This document shows, piece after piece, positions 1 to 10,964 of a stretch of DNA of 64,000 nt. The stretch spans positions 62,001 to 126,000 of the forward strand of contig ML991841.1 of NCBI GenBank assembly GCA_010094025.1. The letters are read 5' to 3'. The first letter of the stretch is position 1. Each line of letters begins with the position of its first letter. The notes under the pieces were generated by a model. The model was not told the origin of the DNA and made no database searches. It saw nothing but the letters and a program-made list of their open reading frames with translations. The translations under genes and the position numbers were made by a program. Source of the DNA: Viridothelium virens (taxonomy: Eukaryota > Ascomycota > Dothideomycetes > Trypetheliales > Trypetheliaceae).

Positions 1-1
1 G

Positions 2-226
2 TTTGCAGCTTATTGCCTCGGTCTTCATTTGTTGGTCTTGTTCTGCTTGTACTGGATGGGCACTACCGATATCGAGCAGCATTCGACGAGTCTGAGTGGT
101 GCTGCTGCGATGGCGGGAGCAGGGGGTGCAGCGGCTGCACATGGAGGGGGAGGTGCAGGAGCCGGATTGAGCGGTGTTGGTGGAAAAGACTGGCAACCTG
201 AAGGTTTCAATGAACGAGGGAGATAG
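2..226 (+). CDS. 3' end of an unknown membrane-protein gene (partial)
   Basis: An open frame enters from the left window edge and ends at a TAG after about 74 codons. It reads a hydrophobic stretch (AYCLGLHLLVLFCLYWMG) that could be a final membrane segment, then a Gly/Ala-rich low-complexity tail and a charged end (GKDWQPEGFNERGR). Bases 1-7 (gtttgcag) could also be a splice acceptor, in which case the exon starts at about 9. No family is recognisable from so short a piece. An opposite-strand frame over the same bases is Pro/Ala-rich and looks like a shadow of the Gly/Ala tail. That this is the last exon of a multi-pass protein is inference. Confidence 0.4.
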   Translation, partial: FAAYCLGLHLLVLFCLYWMGTTDIEQHSTSLSGAAAMAGAGGAAAAHGGGGAGAGLSGVGGKDWQPEGFNERGR

Positions 227-1821
227 GCAGAGATTGCCGTCAGCCAAATTTGGGAACTTTGGTACATCCTAATCAAACTACCTCCTACCTAATACGGACT
301 TATCCAACCATTGACGACCATGTAGCAAGATAGACTTTCATGACGACTGTAACATTCTTGAAGCGAGAAGGCGAAACACGAGCTTGGAGAGGTCTACGTG
401 GGATGGGCTATACCCCGACTGTCCATTGGGAAGGCTCCTAGATTCTGTTTCGCTCGGTTTTGGAGTCCGAACCGTCTGGACAGGCGCTGCCGCCTTCTAT
501 CGAATCGAAGCCTGCCACGCTGGCCCTGGCTTACTGCTGTCCAAAGTTGCAGCTTATACATTGACCAGACTTCGAAAAATGCAAGAGGGTGGCAGGATGG
601 CAGATTAGCACTCTATTCCGATCGATCATCTGCCACTCTTGCTGAGATGGTTGGCGCGAGAATAATGTCTGCTGTCAATCTGTTGTGATAGCATCCTCTT
701 CGCGTTTGATTGGTCATTGATGTAGCCTGTTTGCTTAATTCTGCACTTGTGGTAATCTTCGTTGCATCGAATCATTGACAAAACCTGTTTGGCCTGATGG
801 ATGGTGCGTGACACACACACGCTCACTCGGCCTGCTTAGAATAATTCGCGCTCTTCTGAGCTGATCTGGAGACGCGGGAAAAAGGCAGCATCCTTATTGG
901 CTTTCCAGCAGGCTGGTCTTTCCTTACCGACGACAGCGGGAGATAGACAGTGCCAAGAAACGGATTCATCGGTTGCGAACCAGACAGGGCCTGCCTCCAA
1001 GCGCTGGGGACCCACTCATTGGCCAAGCGAGCTGCTGCATCTTGGGCGACAAAATTAAGGGTCTATCTTTGGAACGTTCATCAATGTCCCAATTTGGCTC
1101 ATTTATGGCAGTTTTTAAAAATAGCAAGGGTACTAGCCGCTACCAAGTCTCTCCAGTTTCGTCAATCTTGGCATTTCTTTTAGACTCAGGCTGACAACAA
1201 CTTAAGAACATCATTTGAGATAACAATGTTTCTCGAACGCCATTCAACTTGAAGCCTACCTGATCTGGATTTCTAGAAGTCGTCTCGGCTTCCGTGGGCA
1301 GTGCAAAACGGTCGAGGAAGGCACGGAAGGCACGAGGGTCCTTCCCTACCCCGACCAGGCTAACGGAAGGCTGCCGATCTTTGGCGCTTTAGTGTCTTGG
1401 CACGACTGGGGACGCGACGCCACGACCGCTAGCTTCCGTCGCTATCTTTGGAAAAGATATATGATTGGCAGCTGTCATCTCCAACGGCATGACCCTTGTC
1501 CAATCCATTTCTTCTAGTTCCCGGGGAGCGCTTACAGTACCAAAATACTCTGGTCGGCCTGTCCACCAGAGGCTGGAACGGCTGGGGAGCCACTATGTAT
1601 AAAGAAGTCTCCCACGCATGCCTAAGGTGGGCTTTGGTCTCTCTTCATCAGCCTCTTTTCATCCCATCCAATTAGGCATCTTTTGGCTCTGGCTGCTCGG
1701 AGGAGGATACTTAATACATTGTTAATTTTGCTGGATCCGACAGGCTGAGCTTTTCGCGTTTGCTTTTCGCCTGGACTGCTTGCTTTGACCTTTCAATATC
1801 CTCCTCGCGTTCCCAGTCAGC
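227..1821. other. Intergenic region upstream of the DUF3455 gene
   Basis: About 1.6 kb without a supportable gene. Several short frames on both strands (for example 384-608 and 626-826) lack recognisable motifs and splice partners. The only regulatory-looking site is a TATAAA near the right end. Confidence 0.5.
1598..1603 (+). promoter_or_regulatory. Putative TATA box of the DUF3455 gene
   Basis: TATAAA lies about 220 bases before the ATG at 1822 and is followed by a pyrimidine-rich stretch (ctctcttcatcagcctcttttcatc), a common context for fungal transcription starts. The position is plausible; function is inferred. Confidence 0.35.
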
Positions 1822-2679
1822 ATGTTTGCCATATTAACTTGCCTCTGGCTGGCTCTTCTCTCCACTACCTTCGCACTGCCTGTGCTTGAGACGCGCAATG
1901 CGGAACCCGAAGAGCCTTCCTCAACCGTCTCCTTCTCGGACTTCTTGGCATCCCTCCATCGAAGAGGAGGCCCCAGCCCACCAAGCCCACCTGGCTTGTC
2001 AAACTTCATCGGCCCAAATTCTTGTAACATCGCTAAGCTTCAAAGCAGCATGCCTACTGGTACGTTCAACCAAGGGCATAGTTGATTGCATAAAGTTGAC
2101 ATCTTTGCAGCACCCACACCTCTTCCTTCTGTTGACTCCGACCTCCAAATCTCCCACGTTGCCGTTGGCCGCGGTGTCCAAATCTACAACTGCAGCGACC
2201 CTTCATCAACCCCTACCAACGTCGGTGCCAAAGCCTCCCTCTTCAACGTCACCTGCCTAGCCAGCTCTGACCTGGAATTCGTTACATGGATGACATACGC
2301 TGCGCTATACTACTCCGTCCCATCCGACTCCGACCCTAACAGTATGATCAACCAAGATCTATCCGGGCATCATTACTTCCTCGATCCAACCACCCCATTC
2401 TTCAACATGGACACTACTGCTCACCAGTACGGAAACGGCGCCTTCAAAAAGAACTCAACGAGCAACGCGCCGAAGACCCAAGGTCCCATGCCTCTTCCCA
2501 GTAATCAGACGGGAAGCGTAGCCTGGCTGAAGCTCACGGAGAAGAACCCCGGTGATGGACAAGTATTCCAAGAAGTCTATCGACTGAACACCGTGGGTGG
2601 TGCGGCACCCGCGACGTGTCAAGGACAACCACAGAGTTTCGAGGTGCAGTATGCAGCACAATACTGGCTGTTCACATGA
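1822..2679 (+). CDS. Secreted DUF3455 family protein
   Basis: Two exons, 1822-2059 and 2111-2679, joined in phase 1 across a 51-base intron (gtacgt...ttgcag), give about 268 residues. Residues 1-19 are a signal peptide ending in TFALP. The mature part shows the DUF3455 pattern: a start like PLPSVDSDLQISHVAVGRGVQ followed by YNCS, then HYFLDPTTPFF and GSVAWLKL, and near the end VYRLNTVGGAAP, a TC pair and QYAAQYWLF. Family members are secreted fungal and bacterial proteins of about 220-280 residues with no firmly established reaction. Several N-glycosylation sequons are present. It heads a run of three plus-strand extracellular-protein genes. The family call is firm; the role is unknown. Confidence 0.85.
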
Positions 2680-3720
2680 GAGCCGAAGCAGGGCCTTTTC
2701 AGTCGGTATGAGGAACGATGATCGGCTCACAAAATTCATGATCAGGAGTTGGGAATGAATACTAAAGGATACACCTTCTAGTCTACGTGTCTGGCGATAG
2801 AGCCAAGACCTTTTTATTTCTCTGTCACTATTTTCGTGGAGTGACCATAGCATTCCCCGGCGTTCCTGGTGGGCACGGGCGGCGTGCTTGGTGTATATAG
2901 ATACCTCTACCTTACAACAATCATTGAAGACACTTAACTTGCTTTCCTTGACAAGACCTATGTGGGTTCCATATAAGAGTGCACCTGGGACAGCAGAGTT
3001 CTCAAGAGGCCACCAAGATCCATTTAAATTACCAATTAAGCCGAAATCTTAACCTTTTTGACTGTGGAGGCTCCCTTTTAAAAAAAAGAAAAAGCGCTTC
3101 AATTGGGTTTACAAGGACTGAACAGAAGGTGCAAGAAGAAAAACAGTCAAATAAAATATGAACTAGTGTCATAATTCTATGTCCGCTTCGGTACGAGCTA
3201 GGAGCCCTGCACGGAGGACTCCGTACAAGTAGAAATTTCGGCCCCTGTAATAGCTTCAAGCCTGACCTCATTTTCATCAACGAGTTCCCACCCACACTCG
3301 GCATTAAAGTTGTGTTGATTATCGAACTCATCCTACGCACAACTACGCACAAGAGGTATTCAGGGACAATATTATGCGCACCTGCGCCTCAAACGCCATG
3401 GCGTCATCACGGCTCAGCCATATACGAACGCGTCGTGCGAGCCGCCATCTTCCGCAACGGACCGACTCGACAGCGAGATTGAAGCAATATAAGCCCTTGA
3501 CGCCAGTCCAAGTGTTGCTCTTTCCCTACTTCTCATCTTCCATCTCCAACACGTGTTATATTGCATCTTCCAACATTACCCTCTGTGTCTAGTCTTTCAT
3601 TCCTAAGATCTCTATTGACGATCCCTAATCTAAAAGCAAGCTCCCCAACGAACCTTGTCTTTCTTAAACATCCTTTTTCCCTCTGACAACTTCCTCGACA
3701 AAACTACAGTCCGCTCGACG
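2680..3720. other. Intergenic region before the repeat protein
   Basis: About 1 kb with no supportable gene. It holds the DUF3455 3' flank, then poor-quality frames on both strands. From about 3480 a pyrimidine-rich stretch precedes the ATG at 3721 and looks like the leader or promoter of the next gene. Confidence 0.5.
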
Positions 3721-4338
3721 ATGAGGCTCGCTAACACCCTCTTCCTCTTCTCCCCCATCCTCGCCAACGCCCAAGTCGGTTCCCTCGTCTCCTCCCTCAC
3801 CTCCGACGCCGGCTCCGTTGCCACCTCGCTCGCCACCGTCGTCACATCCGGTGCCGGCTCCGTCGGCACCGGCATCGCGAGCACCGTCACGAGCGGAGCG
3901 GAAAGCGTAGGGACCGGCATTGCGAGTACAGTCACCAGCGGCGCCGGCTCAGTCGGCACCGGCATCGCCTCGACGGTCACAAGCGGCGCTGGCTCAGTAG
4001 GAACAGGGGTCGCGTCTACAGTTACAAGCGGTGCAGGCTCGGTCGGGACTGGCATCGCGTCGACGGTCACGAGCGGAGCTGGCAGCGTGGGCACTGGCAT
4101 TGCGTCCTCGGTCACGAGTGGTCCGGGCTCTGTGGCAACCAGTCTTGCAAGCACGGTGACGAGTGGAGCGGGCTCTGTAGGCACAAGCCAAGCTAGTGCA
4201 GCGAGCTCTGGGGGATCAAGCGCTGCTTCAGCGGCGACGAGTGCGGCTGCAACGAGCGCGGGGGCTGCTGTGGTGGGATTGCCACAGGCTGCCGGCGTTG
4301 TTGTCGGGGCGCTTGGATTCGCGGCGGCAATGTGGTAG
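3721..4338 (+). CDS. Secreted Ser/Gly/Thr repeat protein, probably GPI-anchored
   Basis: Single exon, 205 residues. The ATG at 3721 is chosen because it opens directly on a signal peptide (MRLANTLFLFSPILANAQ); the frame is open further upstream but without such a start. Residues 26-160 are nine head-to-tail 15-residue units of consensus VTSGAGSVGTGIAST. A Ser/Ala linker follows, then a hydrophobic C-terminus (GVVVGALGFAAAMW) typical of a GPI-attachment signal. There are no cysteines and no catalytic domain. Such proteins usually sit covalently in the fungal cell wall with O-mannosylated Ser/Thr. No named family is recognised. The encoded repeat differs at many third positions from unit to unit. 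Wall location is inference from the signals at both ends. Confidence 0.7.
   Translation: MRLANTLFLFSPILANAQVGSLVSSLTSDAGSVATSLATVVTSGAGSVGTGIASTVTSGAESVGTGIASTVTSGAGSVGTGIASTVTSGAGSVGTGVASTVTSGAGSVGTGIASTVTSGAGSVGTGIASSVTSGPGSVATSLASTVTSGAGSVGTSQASAASSGGSSAASAATSAAATSAGAAVVGLPQAAGVVVGALGFAAAMW
3796..4200 (+). repeat. Nine 45-base coding repeats
   Basis: Nine tandem 45-base units encode the 15-residue motif of the repeat protein. Units are conserved at protein level but vary at synonymous positions (GTC/GTT/GTA for Val, AGC/TCC/TCA for Ser). This suggests older expansion kept by selection on the protein rather than a very recent slippage array. Confidence 0.85.
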
Positions 4339-5874
4339 ATGTGATATGTAAAGAGGAGGTCAGAGCTCGTTAAAGCTCTCACTGAGGCTTGCTGGCTTAT
4401 AGAGATTAGACCTAGAATTCACATGGCTCGCGGATAGCTCTTTCTTTAAATCTCCCTCTTTTCTACTTGGCCCCTCTTTTTCTATTTGATCTTGATCAAG
4501 AGCTGACGCATGCTGGCAACCTCTTAGATCTCGAGTCTGAGGGTCTGCAAAGTGAATCTGAAGAAATGCGGTCCCTACAATAGACTATGCAGCCGCTCAG
4601 AAGGCAACAAATGCCCGACATCAAGTCAACACAAATTTCCATGGCAAACCATTCACATTGCTTGATATTGGACTTTCTGAGAATCTCGTCAATTAGGTTG
4701 CATGTTCTTTACCTTCCTGGTCGAAGTGCCGGAATCGTGGACTGGACCAACACATAAGCGATACAAGTGCGACTTGGAATTCTGGGATATCTGTACTCTA
4801 CAGATTGGATCCGAAGAATTCAGGTTGAAAACAAAAAATCCACCGAGCCCTGGCAGAAACGTATGTAATAGTCGCATCAGGTTCAGCATCCTCTCTGCAT
4901 TTTGGAAGCATTCAAGCAAAGACTTCATGCTCCGGTGCACCCACAAAAGCAAGTTCGGGTCACACGATTTCAACTATTTGCAAACATGGCACCGCGCTGG
5001 AGACAGAATCGCAAAATATCACAGTTGTTTTCTCGTGTAGTACGCTTGGTGAGAAGGCCGGTTTCCAAGTTTCTATGAAAGGCTCGAGTATTCAAGTCTG
5101 TCTGGGCAACATCCCATGAAGAACATCTTCCTTCTCTTGCTGAACAACCGAAATCGACAAGATGGTGAAGAGCTCTGATCAATATACCAATGGCTAGCTT
5201 GATCGCTCGCAGAAGGCCGGATCGTCACTATGCGACTAGGGATGTTGTGCTTGGTGTTGCTCGTTTCAAATAAACCATGCTGCCGATTGGTGGAAGGAAA
5301 GTTCCGGCGAATTGATCAAACCTCAACCCCCAGCAATTTCGCCAATCTCTGCCTTGGCCCTGGACTCACGCTAAGCTTCTTGCTCTTCACCTCTTATCCT
5401 GCGTCGAGGTTTCGATTCTTGCGCCTATGTTTGAAATACATTTTCTCTCGATCCGTGCTCGCGCTTGTCCATGGGCATATCTCAGCCTCACTGGCCTTTG
5501 GCGCTCGTGCAGGATGCTTCCGAGCCATTTTTCTGAGGCTAGACCTCTGGTAGACCGTATCTTGTTTCCCCGTCAAGTTTCGAGATGACATAGAGGACTG
5601 GGTCCACAATGATGGTCAATTGCTATCCGTAGGCGACTTTGGGTCTTAAATAACTCGCATTCTCTCAAGTCTTTCACCATCCTTTCCAGTGTTTCTTCTC
5701 TATCCATTGGCCTAAGCTGTTGCTTGGCAGTTGTCATTCTTTTCGAGGACACGCCGGGACGAAGTCCTGTTCCATTCATTCGTTTATTGAGATCGTTCAC
5801 TCCCTTTCGATAACTTTCTTTTTCATTTCCAAGCCATTCTCTTCTATTTCTGCTTCGATTCCTGTTCTAGAAAA
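4339..5874. other. Intergenic region upstream of cellobiose dehydrogenase
   Basis: About 1.5 kb. A 112-codon ATG frame at 4702-5040 (+) has no signal peptide, motif or clear splice sites and is not called. The last 200 bases before 5875 are pyrimidine-rich (ttctttttcatttcc...), typical of a fungal leader. Nothing else is recognised. Confidence 0.45.
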
Positions 5875-8364
5875 ATGCGCTCGTTTCTGTTCGCTGGGGC
5901 AGCGGCAATCGGCCTTGCTGTACAGGCAACTGCCCAAGAAACCTACACATCATCCGCTTATACTGATCCCAACACTGGCATCGATTTCCAACGATTCTAC
6001 GAAAACTCACAAATCAAGGCTGGCTACAGTTTCGGTCTCGTTCTTCCCGAAAAGCCGACCACCGACTTCATCGGCCAACTCGTCGTCCCCCTGAACTCAT
6101 CTCAAGGATGGGGTGCGGTCTCCCTGGGCGGGGCGATGACAAACACTCTACTGTTCACCGCATGGACGAGCAATAATAAGATCATGACATCTTTTAGAGA
6201 GGCTACCGCTTATGCTACTCCTCCAGTCTACACAGCTACAACTGTAACCGCATCACCCATCGCCAACGGAACTTTCATCAACACCACCCACTTTTCATGT
6301 ACCTTCCTTTGCTCCGGATGTATACTTGGGAATTCAGTCACCTTTGGCTCTGATGCAACAAATTCTGAGCTAGGGTACGCAGTCTCAGCGACCAACCCCA
6401 CCGACCCGACGGATCCTGGCACTGCTTTCAGCTACCATGACGAAGGTTATGGCGAATACAATATGGCTTTCGTCAATGCCACATCCCCTCAATATGCAAC
6501 ATGGGCTTCTTGGGCCACTGCCAGCAGCACCGCAAGTAGCCCATCGAGCCCGGCAGGTTCCAATTCCACCAGTCCGGCCAAACCGACCGGACCAGCCACT
6601 GTATCGAACGCGACATACGATGTGATCGTCGTTGGTGGAGGCCCGTCCGGTATCATCACCGCTGAGCGTCTTGCTGAGAATGGAGCGAGCGTCCTATTAC
6701 TTGAGAGAGGCCAGGCTTCCACAGTTTCCACCGGAAGCACGGATACGTTGCCTTGGAACGATACTCTCACACCATACGATCTCCCTGCTCTCGGCAGCAG
6801 CCTGACAAAATTGGCAGATGTTAACGAATTTTGCGACGATACCGCTTCCACCGCCGGGTGTCTTCTCGGTGGTTCGAGTTCCATCAATGCTCTCAACTTC
6901 ATCCATCCGCCAGAACACGATTTTGAAAGGTGGCCAACTGGCTGGAAGTGGGCTGACGTGTCTGGTGCCGCAACCCGCTTGTATGCTCGTAATCCCGGAA
7001 CTACCATGCCCTCAAAAGACGGGAAGCATTATGACCAGTCTGCATTCAACATCGTTTCCAACTTTCTTAAGACCCGTGGCTGGACTCAAGTCGACTCCAT
7101 ACAGAATCCCAACGCTAAGACGTTGGCTTTCTCTCAGCCTGCATGGTCCATCCTTAACAGCAAGCGTGCCGGTCCTGTTAGAACATATCTACCCGTAGGC
7201 CTTGCTCTCAAATCGAAGCCCTTAACACTCAAGCTCAACACGAAGGTCACGAATGTTATTCGCACTGGCAGCACAATCACTGGCGTCCTCACCACCGCCA
7301 ATGATGGATCCTCTATGATCATCAACGTCAACAAGGGGGGCAAGGTCGTTCTTGCTGCTGGCGCGCTGTCTACACCACGGATCCTATGGAACTCTGGTAT
7401 TGGCTTATCGGATGCCCTCAACACAGTCAAAAGTGGCACATCTGGCGTGGTTCTGCCGAGCGAAAGCGACTGGATTAGCCTTCCTGTTGGTCACAACATG
7501 AAGGATCACCCTCAATACGTTCTTCCTTTCAACAGCAAGAACAACTTTACGGCACTGAATTGGGGCACGATTCCGACTGACCCGTCTACTCCTGACCAGA
7601 CCCTTTACGATGCCGGCTCAGGTCCTCTTGTCCAGGCATCTCAGCGTTTGCATATGTGGACCTCCGACAGCAGTACTTTAGATGGCGTTACACGTTACTT
7701 CCAAGGCACTGTATCCGCCCTTGCTTCTGGCGTGATTACAATGAAAATGTTCCTCACTCATGGAGGCACTTCAACTGGTGTTCTTGGCATCAGTCCCGAG
7801 GGCAACACCATTGTCCAGACTGCTCCGTGGATGAATACTGCTGCTGATCGTCAAGCTATGACGAATTTCCTACAGTGGCTTTTGGACTCTACGAATGCGG
7901 CAAACTCAACGATGGCATACAGCGGAGGCAGCACGAACGCAAGCACCCTCATTGACTCCCGCATTACTGGTGATCACTGGACTGGAACTGCGAGAATGGG
8001 CACAGACGACGGTCGTGTCAATAACGGCACATCGGTCGTAGACACAAATACCAAAGTCTATGGAACGGACAATTTGTTTGTTGTGGATGCTTCTATTCAC
8101 CCAGATCTCCCGACAGGAAACACTCAAGCCATAATCATGGTTGTTGCTGAGCAAGCTGCCGCAAAAATCGCAGCGTACAAGGTTACAAGTGGATCCGGTA
8201 ACTCGTCTGCCCTCACAAGTGGGCCATCATCTGCCTTGCCTACTGCCGCTCTTCCGGCAAGTGTGACACCAGCAACACTCTCAACTGTTACGGTACCGAG
8301 CTCTTCGACGAGTGCTACTCGTAGTGCCTGCCGCCACCGGCACACGCACGCGTCCAGGAAGTGA
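5875..8364 (+). CDS. cdh: Cellobiose dehydrogenase (cytochrome + GMC flavin domains, no CBM1)
   Basis: Uninterrupted 829-codon frame. Residues 1-21 are a signal peptide (ending ATAQ). Residues about 22-210 form the CDH-type b-haem cytochrome domain; by position the axial ligands are probably Met88 (SLGGAMTN) and His188 (FSYHDEGYG). A Ser/Pro/Thr linker (212-245) leads to a GMC oxidoreductase: the FAD motif DVIVVGGGPSGI is at 249-260, a GMC signature is GCLLGGSSSINALNF, and the active-site pair is His701 (GDHWTGTARMG) and Asn749 (LPTGNTQA). The family oxidises cellobiose and cello-oligosaccharides to lactones and passes electrons through the haem domain to lytic polysaccharide monooxygenases outside the cell. 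The protein ends in a Ser/Thr-rich tail with RHRHTH and no cysteine-rich CBM1, so it resembles CBM-less ascomycete enzymes. Absence of introns in so long a gene is notable. Confidence 0.92.
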   Translation: MRSFLFAGAAAIGLAVQATAQETYTSSAYTDPNTGIDFQRFYENSQIKAGYSFGLVLPEKPTTDFIGQLVVPLNSSQGWGAVSLGGAMTNTLLFTAWTSNNKIMTSFREATAYATPPVYTATTVTASPIANGTFINTTHFSCTFLCSGCILGNSVTFGSDATNSELGYAVSATNPTDPTDPGTAFSYHDEGYGEYNMAFVNATSPQYATWASWATASSTASSPSSPAGSNSTSPAKPTGPATVSNATYDVIVVGGGPSGIITAERLAENGASVLLLERGQASTVSTGSTDTLPWNDTLTPYDLPALGSSLTKLADVNEFCDDTASTAGCLLGGSSSINALNFIHPPEHDFERWPTGWKWADVSGAATRLYARNPGTTMPSKDGKHYDQSAFNIVSNFLKTRGWTQVDSIQNPNAKTLAFSQPAWSILNSKRAGPVRTYLPVGLALKSKPLTLKLNTKVTNVIRTGSTITGVLTTANDGSSMIINVNKGGKVVLAAGALSTPRILWNSGIGLSDALNTVKSGTSGVVLPSESDWISLPVGHNMKDHPQYVLPFNSKNNFTALNWGTIPTDPSTPDQTLYDAGSGPLVQASQRLHMWTSDSSTLDGVTRYFQGTVSALASGVITMKMFLTHGGTSTGVLGISPEGNTIVQTAPWMNTAADRQAMTNFLQWLLDSTNAANSTMAYSGGSTNASTLIDSRITGDHWTGTARMGTDDGRVNNGTSVVDTNTKVYGTDNLFVVDASIHPDLPTGNTQAIIMVVAEQAAAKIAAYKVTSGSGNSSALTSGPSSALPTAALPASVTPATLSTVTVPSSSTSATRSACRHRHTHASRK

Positions 8365-9332
8365 GTTAAAAATGATGAATTCGATCAAGTAGCCTCAACT
8401 CTTCACAAAACTGGCTGAGCTTTGGCCAGTCAGCTTTTTTATGGCCCCAATACGGCCATAGCGACCTTACGGTCTTGCTTATGTTCTTGTATATGACTTC
8501 TTACATAGATGATGTATTTATAGACATGTATCCAAATCACGTTGCGTGGTGGAAGTATTTCAACGTAGTTAGAAGAATTCATGACGTCGTGTCTCTTCGC
8601 CAATGTTTATGAACACGCCATCAATGCGAGTCGCGTTCCTTTAGAAGTTCGGAAAAGGATCGGCCAGAGAGACAGGTTTGCTCAACAAATAGTTTTAGTA
8701 CAAGAGGACACTATCACTTCAGATACTCGTACATAATTTCCGTAGCGGTATCTCATGTGGGAAAGTGCTATATGGGTAGTCAACCTTGGAATCCTGGATT
8801 ACTGCAGCAATGAGATGGGAATCGGGAACCAGAACCTTGCTTGCAGCCGATCAGCCATCTTTTGATCATTCGATCACAGACATAGAAAAGAATTTGCTGG
8901 TTTTGTGACGGGTTGTGGCAGGCCCTGATTGAAGTGACTGGCGGGTAGCAAACGTACTTTCGTCTTACGCGGAGAAATCACATAGCCGTACTGGCAGTTG
9001 CCAGGGACCTACAGTTCTGGTGCGAGTCGCAACCAACGTGAGAAGCTTCATCCGCCTAGAGAAGGTCAAATCAACATAAGCAAGCGGGCTTCATATATCA
9101 TTAAATGTATGCACAAAGGATGCTGTGAGGTCTAAGCTCTATAATCAGCGATCTCCTTTTATGTCGGGAACATTCTCCGTCGCACAGTGGAGCGGAAGAC
9201 CTTGGTGCACATAAGCGTAGTCTGAACTTGCGGCTATCTTACAGTCATACAAATCAAACTCAAAAGGGTATCTTCCAGTTCACCAAGCGCCAGCAAATCA
9301 GACCGTAAAGATACTGTTTCAATCGGCAGAGG
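8365..9332. other. Intergenic region between convergent CDH and Dus1
   Basis: About 970 bases between two converging genes, so it should hold both 3' ends. No frame worth calling and no clear repeat seen. Confidence 0.5.
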
Positions 9333-10964
9333 TCATCCGTCAGTGGCCATGCTATTAGCTGCCGTCTCTTGCTCTCCCATCTTCTCCAAAACCTCCACCT
9401 TTTGCTTCTTGCTGGCTCGAGTTGCACCTTTCTGACGAGCCTCGTCCGGCGATGGCCTAACATACGGCTGACAGCACCACCAAGGTTTGACACACCTTTT
9501 CACCGCTGGACTAGTGCTACTGCATGGAACATATGCCATGCGCGTTGCCTCCTCCCACAGACCGTCTTTCGCTAAGTTTTCGTATTCTTCCAGCCCTTTG
9601 CTGACTTCAGCTTCTACCATAGTAAGGACCTCCTCGAAAGCGCACATATCACCACTGCGGATGGTGTGAAGACGGTTCTGAACGTCCGGATGGACCTTGT
9701 TGAAGGTTCGTAAGACCTCGAAGAAATGTGCTTTCATCGCTCTCAAATTGGGATCGTGGCGGCCAAGTTTGAGATCTCTCAGAAACTCTCCGTTGAAATC
9801 AGCAACTTCACGGCCCTCAGTCTTGAGGTTTGGTCCGTCACTTGGGATATACAAACCAGGACGTGACGGGGGTGGTTGATTGAGAACATATTTCCAGATA
9901 ACGTCAATGTAGCGTCTCAGAGCAGCATCTATCCGATGACCTCGCTTGCCATCGATACCGCGCCAATATTCACGTCCTTCTTCTCCCGGAGGTGGGAGCC
10001 CCATGAAAATGGAGGGATCTGTCAGACTCCCTTCAGCGATCATGACGGCATCTGCCCCGGTTTCTTGGAGACATTTTTTGATGTCATCATGTTCAAGGAT
10101 ATTCCCATTGGCAAATATGACAGTCTCTAGAGGCAAATTGTCCCGAAGATAGCGAATGAAACTCCAATCAGCAAGACCTGTATCATGGCCGTTCTGCTCT
10201 CGCGTACGCGCATGAACGGTAAGGATGCTAGCTCCTGCGTCGAGTACCATTTTAGCGTATTGTAAAGTCCTCTCCTTAGACTCGAGGACTCGGATTTTGG
10301 CGGTCACCGGCACGTTCAGCTCCTCGTACAATTTTTTGATCATACGAGAGATACGAGGCCAATCTTCCTGAAGATACGCCCCGTATTTGCCCTTTCTTGC
10401 GATCTGCTGTGGACAGCCGAGATTGAGGTCTATCGCATCACAGTAATTCTGCGCATATTTTGCAGCAGCTAGGAGCGCATTTTCGTCGTTGGCACAGAAC
10501 TGTACCGTCAGCGGTCGATCGATGACCCTGTGCCCGTCTAGGTAATCCCTTCCCAGCCTTTGTGACATCTCTGTATCCTTCGAGGCATATGGATTGTCTG
10601 CGTCCGTGGGTTGAAAGTTTGTCTGACGATACTTTGCTCCATTGGGACCAGTGTCGCCATATTGCCTCGCGTTCATCATAGGGCTATATGAGAGGAAAGG
10701 ATCTGATTCTAGTTGTATGCAGTTGGCGAGGCCAGTGGTTTTCGAGGTGCGATAGGTGCGAATGGTTTGGCGCCAAGCCTGGTGCGTCAGTCAGCAAGAG
10801 ACCGTTGATACACAAGATCCCAGACGTTCAAGGATGTGACGTACAAACTCAGATTGGTTCACCATTGGGGCAAGAACCTTCTTTGGACTACCAATCGACT
10901 CGTAGAAATCTCGCCCCCTATGCACATGCCTTTTTTCAACATCCCATTCGATTGGTAAATGCAT
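9333..10964 (-). CDS. dus1: tRNA-dihydrouridine synthase, Dus1 type
   Basis: Two exons on the minus strand, 10964-10845 and 10778-9333, joined in phase 0 over a 66-base intron (gtacgt...accag), giving about 521 residues. Exon 1 carries the family start SIGSPKKVLAPMVNQSEF; exon 2 continues AWRQTIRT...SPMMNARQYGD. The TIM-barrel FMN-binding core includes NLGCPQQIARKGKYGA with the catalytic cysteine at about residue 162, and a KIR...LTVHARTR region. Dus1 reduces specific uridines in the D-loop of cytoplasmic tRNAs (positions 16/17 in yeast). The C-terminus is Lys/Arg-rich (RASKKQKVEVLEKM). The ATG at 10964 is the nearest to the conserved block; the frame is open further upstream. The stretch between AWRQ and YSPM is longer than in yeast Dus1. 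Confidence 0.9.

Noticed and set aside
3630-4382. 250-codon minus-strand ORF of repeated PTEPAPLVTV units
   Set aside because: Exact complement of the 45-base coding repeat; no signal peptide, and the plus frame has both signal peptide and GPI-type end.
6489-7007. 172-codon minus ORF inside the cellobiose dehydrogenase gene
   Set aside because: Lies wholly inside a well-supported coding region and has no motif.
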